Below, piece by piece: positions 6,604 through 12,802 of a stretch of DNA of 12,802 nt. This DNA is from DASRRB01 sp036732755. Its GTDB lineage: Bacteria > Planctomycetota > B15-G4 > SIAN01. A program made the translations under genes and the position numbers. The notes beneath the pieces are model-generated. The model ran no database searches. It saw only the letters and a list, made by a program, of their open reading frames with translations, and had not been told where the DNA came from. The stretch spans positions 1 to 12,802 of the forward strand of contig DAINBU010000130.1 in the NCBI GenBank assembly GCA_036732755.1, given 5' to 3'. Within the stretch, counting starts at the first letter, position 1; every line of letters starts with the position of its first letter.

Positions 6604-6786
6604 ATGGAATCATTCCAGAAGCGCGATCGCAACCGCAAGAAGATCGAGCGGCGCAACGCGAAGGAGGTCCGGCGCAAGGAGCGTGCGGAACGCCGGCGCG
6701 AGGGGCCGATCCCGGCGCCGGACGCGAACGGCGGCGCAGGCGCGATCGCAGTGACCAACCCGAGCGCACCAGGAGGTGCTCCATGA
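6604..6786 (+). CDS. Small, highly basic hypothetical protein
   Basis: The protein has 60 residues. ATG 6604 is chosen because GAGG at 6591-6594 sits nine bases upstream; the open frame before it has no coding character. Residues 1-36 (MESFQKRDRNRKKIERR onward, then KEVRRKERAERRREG) are almost entirely charged, rich in Arg, Lys and Glu, and probably one long helix that could bind nucleic acid or a ribosomal surface. The rest is a flexible Pro/Gly/Ala tail. I recognise the general MxxFQKRDRxRRK style of opening from small uncharacterised bacterial proteins, but no function. Its TGA overlaps the next gene's ATG (ATGA), so the two are translationally coupled. Confidence 0.65.
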   Translation: MESFQKRDRNRKKIERRNAKEVRRKERAERRREGPIPAPDANGGAGAIAVTNPSAPGGAP

Positions 6787-7064
6787 TCCAGGAAACGTTG
6801 AGCAAGAAGAACGCCCCCGTCGTGACCTCCGACCATTGGCACGTCGTCCACGCGCGGTGGTCGGGCGGCTCGTCGTTCGAGCGCTCGATCGTGAGCGAGC
6901 ACGACGACAGCGGCTCGGCGGCGACCGCCGCGCGCGCGATGCACACGAAGATCGCGCCCGACATGGCGAGCCGTCCGCGCGAGGGCCGCGACCAGATCCT
7001 CGTGCGTCATCCCAACTACAAGTCGCTCAAGACGGCCGGCCGTGCGAAGCGCCGCCTTAAGTGA
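6783..7064 (+). CDS. Hypothetical protein, weakly DUF2188-like
   Basis: The protein has 93 residues. ATG 6783 has an excellent AGGAGG (6771-6776) six bases upstream and overlaps the stop of the preceding gene by ATGA. The centre reads SDHWHVVHARWSGG, then TAARAMHTKIAPDMASRP, then RDQILVRHPNYKSLKTAGRAKRRLK. The order of an aromatic/His-Val strand, an Ala-rich helix and a basic end loosely resembles DUF2188-type small proteins. I would not assign it without a profile search. It has no signal peptide or membrane segment, so it should be cytosolic. The desaturase gene begins 22 bases downstream on the same strand and may be cotranscribed. Confidence 0.7.
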   Translation: MIQETLSKKNAPVVTSDHWHVVHARWSGGSSFERSIVSEHDDSGSAATAARAMHTKIAPDMASRPREGRDQILVRHPNYKSLKTAGRAKRRLK

Positions 7065-7086
7065 CCGGGCGCGTGCGAGCCCGTCG

Positions 7087-8112
7087 ATGACGGCCGCCGC
7101 AGCTCCCGCGGTGCAGGTTCCCGGCTCGCCCCGGGACTGGAACGCGCTGCTCGCCCGCTATCGCGAGCCCAGCTTGACGCGCAGCCTCGTGCAGCTGCTC
7201 ACGACGACGGCGGTCTTCGTGGGGCTCTGGTGGCTGATGTTGTGGTCGATCGACATCTCCTACTGGATCACTCTGCCGATCACCATCGTCGAGGGCGGCG
7301 TCACCGTCCGGCTCTTCATGTTCCTCCACGATTGCGTCCACGGCTCGTTCTTCCGGAGCGAGGCCGCGAACTCGTGGATCGGCAGCGTGATCGGCATCCT
7401 CACCTTCACGCCCTTCCGCTACTGGCGCAGGAACCACGTCCTCCACCACGCGACGGTCGGCAACCTCGACAAGCGCGGCTACGGCGACATCCACACGCTC
7501 ACCGTGAAGGAGTACCTGGCGCAATCGTGGCTCGGCCGGCTCGGCTACCGGTTCGTGCGACATCCCGCGGTCTACCTGCTTCTCGGGCCGGTCTACATCT
7601 TCCTCCTGAAGCACCGCCTCCCGATCGGGATGCCGCTCTCGTGGAAGAAGGAGTGGATCAGCATCCTCTGGAACGACGTCGCGCTCGCGGCGGTCGTCGT
7701 GCTGATGTGGCAGACGATCGGGCTCACGCCCTTCATCAAGATCCAGGCGCCGGTCTTCGTGGTCTCGACGATCGCGGGCATCTGGCTCTTCCACGTGCAG
7801 CACCAGTTCGACACCACCAGCTGGAAGCGCGACGAGCGCTGGGACCACGTGGACATGTCGATGAAGGGCAGCTCCTACCTCGACCTGCCGCAGCCGCTGC
7901 GCTGGTCGACCGCGAACATCGGTCTGCACCACATCCACCACCTCTGCAGCGCGATCCCGAACTACCGGCTGCTCCAGTGCCAACGTGAAGTGAAGGAAAT
8001 TCCGCCGGTCCGGCGCCTGACGCTCTGGCAGAGCTTCCGCTGCGCGCGTCTCGCGGTCTGGGACGAGGAGGCGGGCCGCCTCCTCAAGTTCAGCGAGGTG
8101 CGGAAGCGCTGA
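7087..8112 (+). CDS. Fatty acid desaturase, DesA-like acyl-lipid type
   Basis: The protein has 341 residues from ATG 7087; an ATG at 7042 inside the preceding gene is in frame but less likely, and no clear ribosome site marks either. All histidine boxes of the membrane desaturase family (PF00487) are visible: HDCVH (81-85) in FLHDCVHGSFFRS, HVLHH (117-121) in RRNHVLHHATVGN, and HHIHH (281-285) in IGLHHIHHLCSAIPNYRL. A further HVQHQFD lies at 236-242. Hydrophobic helices lie at about 38-56, 62-80, 95-110, 160-175 and 195-238. The box sequences resemble bacterial and cyanobacterial DesA-type (delta-12/omega-6) enzymes, which use diiron to put a cis double bond into lipid-bound acyl chains. Regiospecificity cannot be read from sequence. 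The last 23 bases overlap the convergent gene at 8090-8635. Confidence 0.92.
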   Translation: MTAAAAPAVQVPGSPRDWNALLARYREPSLTRSLVQLLTTTAVFVGLWWLMLWSIDISYWITLPITIVEGGVTVRLFMFLHDCVHGSFFRSEAANSWIGSVIGILTFTPFRYWRRNHVLHHATVGNLDKRGYGDIHTLTVKEYLAQSWLGRLGYRFVRHPAVYLLLGPVYIFLLKHRLPIGMPLSWKKEWISILWNDVALAAVVVLMWQTIGLTPFIKIQAPVFVVSTIAGIWLFHVQHQFDTTSWKRDERWDHVDMSMKGSSYLDLPQPLRWSTANIGLHHIHHLCSAIPNYRLLQCQREVKEIPPVRRLTLWQSFRCARLAVWDEEAGRLLKFSEVRKR

Positions 8113-8635
8113 CCGCCGCGCTGGCGGCCCGATTGCGCGTCGCCAGATGGAACAGCAGCCCGGCCACCCCGCCCACGACCGGCGTATAGACCAGCGACCA
8201 GAAGATGAGCTGCCCGACGAGGGTCGCCGCGACCTTCTTCCAGAGCGCCATCCCTGCGCTGTCGGGGCCGAAGTTGTTGAAGTGCGTCTCCCAGCCGAAG
8301 GCGATCGCCAGGAACGTGATGACCACGACCGGGATGCGCGCCGACCATCCGTAGAGCGCGAGCTTCTTGAGCAGGCGCTTCAGCAGCGTCCAGGTCGACT
8401 CCGTGCCGGTCCGCAGCCGGTGGGTGAAGTAGGGCCCGAAGAAGAGGGGCAGCCAGGCGATCCCGATCAGCGCCGCTCCCCCGCCCGCCTCCCGGCTCGC
8501 GAGCCACGCCGGCGCCTTCTCGAGCTCGAGGAAGAGCCGCAGCAGCGTCACGGAGAGCGTGATCAAGGCGGCGCCGAGCACCATCCGGCGGGTGCAGGGT
8601 GCGGCGGCCGTCGTCGAAACTCCGGGCGAATCCAT
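8090..8635 (-). CDS. Four-helix membrane protein of unknown function
   Basis: The protein has 181 residues. Start 8635 is supported by AGGAG seven bases upstream on the minus strand (plus positions 8643-8647). Four hydrophobic segments lie at about residues 17-34 (RMVLGAALITLSVTLLRLF), 50-68 (AALIGIAWLPLFFGPYF), 93-112 (ARIPVVVITFLAIAFGW) and 137-163 (LVGQLIFWSLVYTPVVGGVAGLLFHLA). The loop after helix 2 is basic (HRLR, LLKRLLKKLALYG). No family is recognised. It diverges from the HxlR regulator across 98 bases that hold two similar palindromes, so it is the likely regulated partner. Its 3' end overlaps the desaturase gene tail-to-tail by 23 bases. Confidence 0.78.
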   Translation of the reverse strand: MDSPGVSTTAAAPCTRRMVLGAALITLSVTLLRLFLELEKAPAWLASREAGGGAALIGIAWLPLFFGPYFTHRLRTGTESTWTLLKRLLKKLALYGWSARIPVVVITFLAIAFGWETHFNNFGPDSAGMALWKKVAATLVGQLIFWSLVYTPVVGGVAGLLFHLATRNRAASAAVSASAPR

Positions 8636-8667
8636 CGGGGCGCTCCTTCTCGGGGGTCGTGAATGAC

Positions 8668-8710
8668 TTGCGACTCGCAATCGTTCTACGAGATCGATTG
8701 CAACTTGCAA
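8668..8710. promoter_or_regulatory. Paired palindromic operator candidate between divergent genes
   Basis: TTGCGACTCGCAA (8668-8680) and TTGCAACTTGCAA (8698-8710) share the form TTGCRACTYGCAA, each a 6-1-6 dyad. Their centres (8674 and 8704) are 30 bases apart, about three helical turns, so bound dimers would face the same side. A further inverted pair, GCAATCG (8677-8683) and CGATTGC (8695-8701), links them. The location between an HxlR regulator and its divergent neighbour suggests the regulator's own binding sites. Confidence 0.6.
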
Positions 8711-8733
8711 GCGACAAGGTAGGGTGCGGGACG

Positions 8734-9153
8734 ATGCGCCGGAAGAACTCCCGTCCACGCCGGTCGGAGTGTCCGCTCAACGCCGCGCTCGAGATGGTCG
8801 GAGACCGCTGGTCCCTCCTGATCGTGCGCGACCTGATGCTCGGAGGACAGCGCACCTACAAGGCGTTCCTCGCCGGCGGCGAGCGGATCGCCACCAACGT
8901 CCTCGCCGACCGCCTCGCGAAGCTCGAGGAGATCGGGATCCTCGGGAGCGTCCGCGATCCGTCCGACCGCCGCCGCATCCACTACAAGCTCACCGCCAAG
9001 GGCATCGATCTCGCTCCGGTCCTGATCGAGCTCGTGCTCTGGGCCTCCCGACACGAGCGCACCGCGGCGCCGAAGGAGCTGCTCGACGAGATGGTTCACC
9101 ATCGCAGGCGTTTCCTCACGCGCCTGAAGCGACAGTGGTCCGCGATGGAGTGA
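8734..9153 (+). CDS. HxlR-family winged helix-turn-helix transcriptional regulator
   Basis: The protein has 139 residues. ATG 8734 is chosen because the family's N terminus (S-x-CPLNAALEMVGDRWSLLIVRDLMLG) begins about 12 residues later; the frame is open further upstream but runs through the operator region. The domain order is typical: Cys13-Pro at the CP motif, the GDRWSLLIVRDL helix, RTYKAFLAGGERIATNVLADRLAKLEEIGIL (recognition helix region), then the wing DPSDRRRIHYKLTAKG and a C-terminal dimer helix. HxlR proteins are dimeric DNA-binding regulators. Some (HypR, YodB type) sense electrophiles through the conserved N-terminal Cys, which is present here. It likely autoregulates and controls the divergent membrane gene through the paired dyads at 8668-8710. 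The effector is unknown. Confidence 0.93.
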   Translation: MRRKNSRPRRSECPLNAALEMVGDRWSLLIVRDLMLGGQRTYKAFLAGGERIATNVLADRLAKLEEIGILGSVRDPSDRRRIHYKLTAKGIDLAPVLIELVLWASRHERTAAPKELLDEMVHHRRRFLTRLKRQWSAME

Positions 9154-9243
9154 CACGTTCGCCTCGTAACCGCGCGGAACGCGATCGCTAAGATCCTCCA
9201 CCGCAAACCACGAGAACGGCGCGTTCGCCGCGGAGCGGATCGA

Positions 9244-11487
9244 GTGCTCGAGTCCAGACTCTCCCTCGGATTCTTCGTGGCCGCTGCGCTGCACCAGGCG
9301 AGCCCGACTCCCGCCCCCGCCGCCGCGACGTCCGAGACGTGCTGCGGACGGAAGACGCGCGCGCGCGACGCCTCGGGACCGCTCCCGACCGATCGCAAGT
9401 CCGTGCTCCTGCGCGCGCTCGGCGAGAAGATCCGCCGGAGCGACGCGCCGCTCTACGGCGAAGGCGCTCTCGCGTCGCTGCCCGATCGCATCGCGGCGCT
9501 GCCCGCGGACGCGCCGGTCCAGCAGCTCTTCCCGCTGCGCTTCGCGCTCGCGGACGCCCTCCTCTCGCAGGGCCACCTCGACCGGGCGATCGAGCAGCTC
9601 GAGGAGTGTCGCAAGCTGGCGAACGCGGCGCACGACCCGGAATCGGCGGCCGACGTCACGCGCTGGATCGCACTCGCGTGGCTGCGCCTCGGCGAGCGGC
9701 AGAACTGCGTCGCGAACCACAACCCCGAGAGCTGCGTCCTCCCGCTGAGCGCCGCCGCCCGCCACGTCGACCGGCGCGGCAGCGAGCGCGCGATCGCCGA
9801 GCTCGAGTCGCTGCTGCGCGCCCGTCGCGACGATTGGGTCGCGCTCTGGCTGTTCAACGTGGCCCACATGACGCTCGGGACCTGGCCGCAGGCGGTCCCG
9901 GAGCCGTGGCGGATCCCTGCCTCCGCGTTCGAGCCGGAGGCCGACGTCGGACGTTTCCGCGACGTCGCCGCCGAGGTCGGGCTCGCCACGTTCGGGCGCG
10001 CCGGCGGCTCGGTCATGGACGACTTCGACGGCGACGGACGGCTCGACGTGCTCGTCTCGTCGTCGGGCGTCGACGAGCCGCTCGGCCTCTTCCTTCAACA
10101 AAAGGACGGAAGTTTCCGCGACGTCGCCGACGCGGCCGGACTCGCCGGGCAGGTCGGCGGGCTGAACTGCTTCGCGCACGACCTCGACAACGACGGCCGC
10201 CTCGACCTCCTCGTGCAGCGCGGCGCGTGGATCCACCGCTGGGGCGAGGTCCCCAACTCCCTGCTGATGCAGCAGCCGGACGGCACCTTCGTCGACCGGA
10301 CGCTCGAGGCGGGTCTCGAGGTCGCGGCGCCGAGCCAGGTCGCCGCCTTCGCCGACGTCGACAACGACGGCGACCTCGACGTCTTCCTGGGCGGCGAGAG
10401 CCGCGGCGCCGGCAGCGACGAGGACTACCCCTGCCGCCTGTTCCGCAACCGCGGCGACGCGACGTTCGAGGAGTGCACGGCGTCGGCCGGCGTGCGCAAC
10501 GACCTCTACTGCAAGGGCGCGACGTTCGGCGACTACGACGGCGACCGCCTGCCCGACCTCTACGTCTCGAACCTCGGCGGGAAGAACCGCCTCTACCACA
10601 ATGAAGGGAACTGCAAGTTCGTCGACGTCGCCGAGAAGCTCGGCGTGACCGGCCCGATCCAGAGCTTCTCCTGCTTCTTCTTCGACTACGACGCCGACGG
10701 CTGGCTCGACCTCTACGTCTCCTGCTACGGGACGCCGCGCACGCGCACGCCCGAGGTCGCCGCGTGGTACCGCGATCGGACGCCCGGCGCCGACACGCAG
10801 CGCCTCTACCAGAACGACGGGCACGGCGGCTTCCGCGACGTGACGCGCGAGCGCGGGCTCGCCCGCGTCGTCTTCCCGATGGGGTCGAACTTCGGCGACG
10901 TCGACGAAGACGGCTTCCCCGACCTCTACCTCGCGACCGGCGATCCCGAGTTCTCGTCGCTGTGGCCCAACGTGCTCCTGCACAACGGCCGCGCTCCGGG
11001 CGGCGGCCGTCGCTTCGAGGACGCGACCGCGTCGAGCGGGACGGGCCACCTGCAGAAGGGGCACGGCGTCTCGTTCGGGGACATCGACGGCGACGGCGAC
11101 TCGGACCTCTTCGTCGAGATCGGCGGCGTGCTCGCGGACGACGCGTTCCAGAGCGCGCTGTTCCGCAATCCCGGCCACGGAAACCGCTGGCTCACCGTGC
11201 GATTGCATGGGCGGGAGTCCAATCGCATGGGCGTCGGCGCGCGCATCCGCGCGACGATCGAGGAGGGCGGCGCGCTCCGCGACGTCTTCCAGACGGTCGG
11301 GGGCAACTCGAGCTTCGGCGGCAACAGCCTGCAGGCGGAGCTCGGGCTCGGCCGGGCGACCCGGATCGTCGCGCTCGAGGTCGCCTGGCCGCGCACGGGC
11401 AAGACGCAGCGCTTCGAAGCGGTCGCCATGGACCGCGTCGTCGTCGTCGACGAGGGCAGCGCTTCGCTCGGCGAGCCGCAGCGATGA
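9244..11487 (+). CDS. VCBS/FG-GAP repeat protein with C-terminal ASPIC/UnbV domain (CRTAC1-like)
   Basis: The protein has 747 residues. GTG 9244 follows GGAG by eight bases and begins a hydrophobic leader (LGFFVAAALHQA), suggesting export. Residues 55-210 are helical and TPR-like (FALADALLSQGHLDRAIEQLEECRKL). From about 235 come beta-propeller units carrying calcium-loop DxDxDG motifs: DDFDGDGRLD, HDLDNDGRLD, ADVDNDGDLD, GDYDGDRLPD, FDYDADGWLD, GDVDEDGFPD and GDIDGDGDSD, seven in all. The C terminus (GNRWLTVRLHGRESNRMGVGARI, then GGNSSFGGNS, then LEVAWPRTGKTQRF) is the ASPIC/UnbV domain (PF07593). Such proteins are extracellular or surface proteins of unknown ligand, abundant in Planctomycetota and Acidobacteriota. 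Several Cys residues (CC at about 34, later CRLF, ECTA, CKFV) may form disulfides. It starts an operon whose following genes overlap by ATGA. Confidence 0.92.
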   Translation: MLESRLSLGFFVAAALHQASPTPAPAAATSETCCGRKTRARDASGPLPTDRKSVLLRALGEKIRRSDAPLYGEGALASLPDRIAALPADAPVQQLFPLRFALADALLSQGHLDRAIEQLEECRKLANAAHDPESAADVTRWIALAWLRLGERQNCVANHNPESCVLPLSAAARHVDRRGSERAIAELESLLRARRDDWVALWLFNVAHMTLGTWPQAVPEPWRIPASAFEPEADVGRFRDVAAEVGLATFGRAGGSVMDDFDGDGRLDVLVSSSGVDEPLGLFLQQKDGSFRDVADAAGLAGQVGGLNCFAHDLDNDGRLDLLVQRGAWIHRWGEVPNSLLMQQPDGTFVDRTLEAGLEVAAPSQVAAFADVDNDGDLDVFLGGESRGAGSDEDYPCRLFRNRGDATFEECTASAGVRNDLYCKGATFGDYDGDRLPDLYVSNLGGKNRLYHNEGNCKFVDVAEKLGVTGPIQSFSCFFFDYDADGWLDLYVSCYGTPRTRTPEVAAWYRDRTPGADTQRLYQNDGHGGFRDVTRERGLARVVFPMGSNFGDVDEDGFPDLYLATGDPEFSSLWPNVLLHNGRAPGGGRRFEDATASSGTGHLQKGHGVSFGDIDGDGDSDLFVEIGGVLADDAFQSALFRNPGHGNRWLTVRLHGRESNRMGVGARIRATIEEGGALRDVFQTVGGNSSFGGNSLQAELGLGRATRIVALEVAWPRTGKTQRFEAVAMDRVVVVDEGSASLGEPQR

Positions 11488-12371
11488 ACGCGCGGCGCGG
11501 GAGCGGGGTCGCGTTGATCACCGCGATTGCGACTTGGGGCGCCCTCCTCGCGGGCTGCAGGCCGCGCGACCCGGCCGGCTCCGCGGAGACGTTCGCGCTG
11601 CTCCGGTCGGCGCGCGACCTGGTCGTCGAGTCGCGCCTGGACGAGGCGCGCACGCGCTTCGAGCAGGCCATCGCCCTCGAGCCCGCCTGCGCGCCGGCGC
11701 ACGTCGAGTTCGGCTACTTCCTGCTGGAGGACGCCGTGGTGTCGGAGTACGGCCGCGCGATCGAGCAGTTCGAGCTCGCGCAGCGCCTCGATCCCGATGA
11801 TCCCTTCGCTCTCTGCGGGCTCGGGATCGCGCTCCAGGAGCTGGGGGACGCCGATCGCGCCGAGCCGCTGCTGCGCGCCTCGCTCGCGTCCGAGCGGGTG
11901 CAGCGGACGCCCGGCCGGACGATGGTGGCGACCGCCGCGCTCGCGAAGATCGTCGCGATCCGCGGCCGGACCGACGAGGCGCTGGCCCGTTTCGCCGAGG
12001 CGGCGCGCTCGCCGGCGGCGACGCCGCGTGCGCGCGCGATCTATCTCACGAGCCGGGCAGAGCTGCTGAAGGAGGCCGGCCGCGAAGCGGAGGCGGAAGC
12101 GGAGCTGCGCGAGGCAATCGGGCTCGACCCGGAGGACCCGCGCGCGCACCACCACCTCGCCTCGCTCCTCTCGAGACGCGGCGAGCGCGCGGAAGCGCAG
12201 AAGGAGCTGCGGATCCACGAGATCCTGCGGCAGCTCGTCGACTCCAAGGCGCGACGGTTCCGCCTCGACGTCGAGGGCACGCTCCGGCTGCGCCGGGAGC
12301 TCGTCGCCGTCTGGCCGGAGTTCGAGGCCCACGCAGCCCGCGCGAACTCCGCGAAGACCGGCCAGCGATGA
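11484..12371 (+). CDS. TPR-repeat lipoprotein
   Basis: The protein has 295 residues. ATG 11484 overlaps the preceding stop (ATGA). The leader ends GALLAGC, a standard lipobox with Cys25, so it should be lipid-anchored in the envelope. Tetratricopeptide-type helices follow: ARDLVVESRLDEARTRFEQAIALEP, AIEQFELAQRLDPDDPFALCGLG, IALQELGDADRAEPLLRAS, RTDEALARFAEAAR, and AEAELREAIGLDPEDPRAHHHLASLL, roughly five to six units over residues 35-250, then a charged C-terminal tail. TPRs scaffold protein contacts. Lying between two VCBS-repeat proteins in one overlapping operon, it probably helps assemble or hold them; this is inference. The stop overlaps the next ATG. Confidence 0.9.
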   Translation: MNARRGSGVALITAIATWGALLAGCRPRDPAGSAETFALLRSARDLVVESRLDEARTRFEQAIALEPACAPAHVEFGYFLLEDAVVSEYGRAIEQFELAQRLDPDDPFALCGLGIALQELGDADRAEPLLRASLASERVQRTPGRTMVATAALAKIVAIRGRTDEALARFAEAARSPAATPRARAIYLTSRAELLKEAGREAEAEAELREAIGLDPEDPRAHHHLASLLSRRGERAEAQKELRIHEILRQLVDSKARRFRLDVEGTLRLRRELVAVWPEFEAHAARANSAKTGQR

Positions 12372-12802
12372 GGAGCGCACGCGCCCTGCGTGCGCTCGTC
12401 GCCGCCGCCACGACGCTCCTCGCTGCGGCCGCCTGCCGCCGGGACGCATCCACTCCGACGGTGCCGCCGCTCTTCCGGACCCGTGCGCAGACCGGCGTCG
12501 ACTTCGTGCACGACTCCGGCGTGAGCGGGAAGAAGCGGCTGATCGAGATCAACTCCGGCGGCGTGACGCTCCTCGACTACGACGGCGACGGCGACCTCGA
12601 CCTCTTCTTCCCGCAGGGCGCTCCTCTGCCCGGGTACGCGGGCCACGGCGACTTCCGCGATCGCCTCTACCGCAACGACGGCGGGTTCCGCTTCACCGAC
12701 GTGACCGCGGAGAGCGGCGTCTCCGACGCCGGCGCAACGCTCGACGACTTCACCTACTCGGCCGCGGCTCCCGACTTCGACGGCGACGGAGACCAGGACC
12801 TC
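12368..12802 (+). CDS. Second VCBS/FG-GAP (CRTAC1-like) lipoprotein, 3' end outside window
   Basis: ATG 12368 overlaps the TPR gene's stop (ATGA) and the frame is open for 145 codons to the window edge. The leader MRSARALRALVAAATTLLAAAAC has a probable lipobox Cys23, though Ala at minus three is weaker than the usual Leu. The text after it is typical of CRTAC1-like proteins: FRTRAQTGVDFVHDSGVSGKK, then INSGGVTLLDYDGDGDLDLFF, RLYRNDGGFRFTDVTAESGV and APDFDGDGDQDL. Two DxDGDGDxD calcium loops are visible in the part seen. Full-length members usually end in an ASPIC/UnbV domain, which would lie beyond the window. It is the third member of the operon that begins at 9244. Confidence 0.9.
   Translation, partial: MRSARALRALVAAATTLLAAAACRRDASTPTVPPLFRTRAQTGVDFVHDSGVSGKKRLIEINSGGVTLLDYDGDGDLDLFFPQGAPLPGYAGHGDFRDRLYRNDGGFRFTDVTAESGVSDAGATLDDFTYSAAAPDFDGDGDQDL

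Noticed and set aside
9215..9227. GAACG/CGTTC inverted repeat upstream of the VCBS operon
   Set aside because: Five-base arms are expected by chance in such GC-rich sequence, and nothing else supports an operator there.
8686..11208. 840-codon open frame on the minus strand
   Set aside because: It is antisense to the HxlR and VCBS genes, rich in Val/Glu/Arg repeats produced by the reverse complement of Asp/Gly-rich repeat codons. No domain is recognisable.

Overview
This is a high-GC bacterial window. Its envelope proteins (lipoproteins, Sec signal peptides, a TlpA-type redoxin, an ASPIC/UnbV VCBS operon) suggest a Gram-negative-type cell. The mix of CRTAC1/UnbV proteins, a membrane sulfatase-fold enzyme and a selenocysteine-containing TlpA-like redoxin is most reminiscent of Planctomycetota, Acidobacteriota or Myxococcota-like uncultured lineages. 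I cannot place it more precisely from sequence alone. Genes are tightly packed and no gene-free stretch exceeds 300 bases.

Layout. (1) Bases 1-1532 hold an AHSA1/SRPBCC gene cut by the window edge, a probable terminator, a small two-helix membrane protein, and two convergent DUF1801 genes. (2) Bases 1707-3234 are a serine hydrolase (class C beta-lactamase-like) that looks dead. A 162-bp MITE-like element with perfect 18-bp terminal inverted repeats and a 5-bp target duplication sits inside its signal-peptide coding region, and a second lesion removes the middle of the protein and breaks frame. (3) Bases 3243-5057 (minus strand) encode a membrane-anchored sulfatase/phosphatase-superfamily protein with Thr at the usual FGly position. 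(4) Bases 5220-6419 read as one 399-residue secreted thioredoxin-like protein if two in-frame TGA codons are selenocysteine. The TGAs fall exactly on the two cysteines of the CxxC motif, giving UxxU, and are followed by two back-to-back perfect hairpins, the second with a GGUC loop. This is the most interesting item in the window. (5) Bases 6604-8112 hold two small ATGA-coupled proteins of unknown function and a DesA-type fatty acid desaturase. (6) Bases 8090-9153 hold a divergent pair, a four-helix membrane protein and an HxlR-type regulator, separated by two near-identical palindromes 30 bp apart. (7) Bases 9244-12802 are an operon of VCBS/ASPIC-UnbV protein, TPR lipoprotein and second VCBS lipoprotein (cut by the window end), all joined by ATGA overlaps.

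How they may work together. The last operon looks like a secreted or surface-attached VCBS/TPR system of the CRTAC1 kind. The HxlR regulator probably controls itself and its divergent membrane neighbour. The selenoprotein stands alone between its own probable ribosome site and a hairpin terminator and is likely a periplasmic thiol/selenol redox protein. The remaining genes are single-function accessory genes with no obvious joint pathway.
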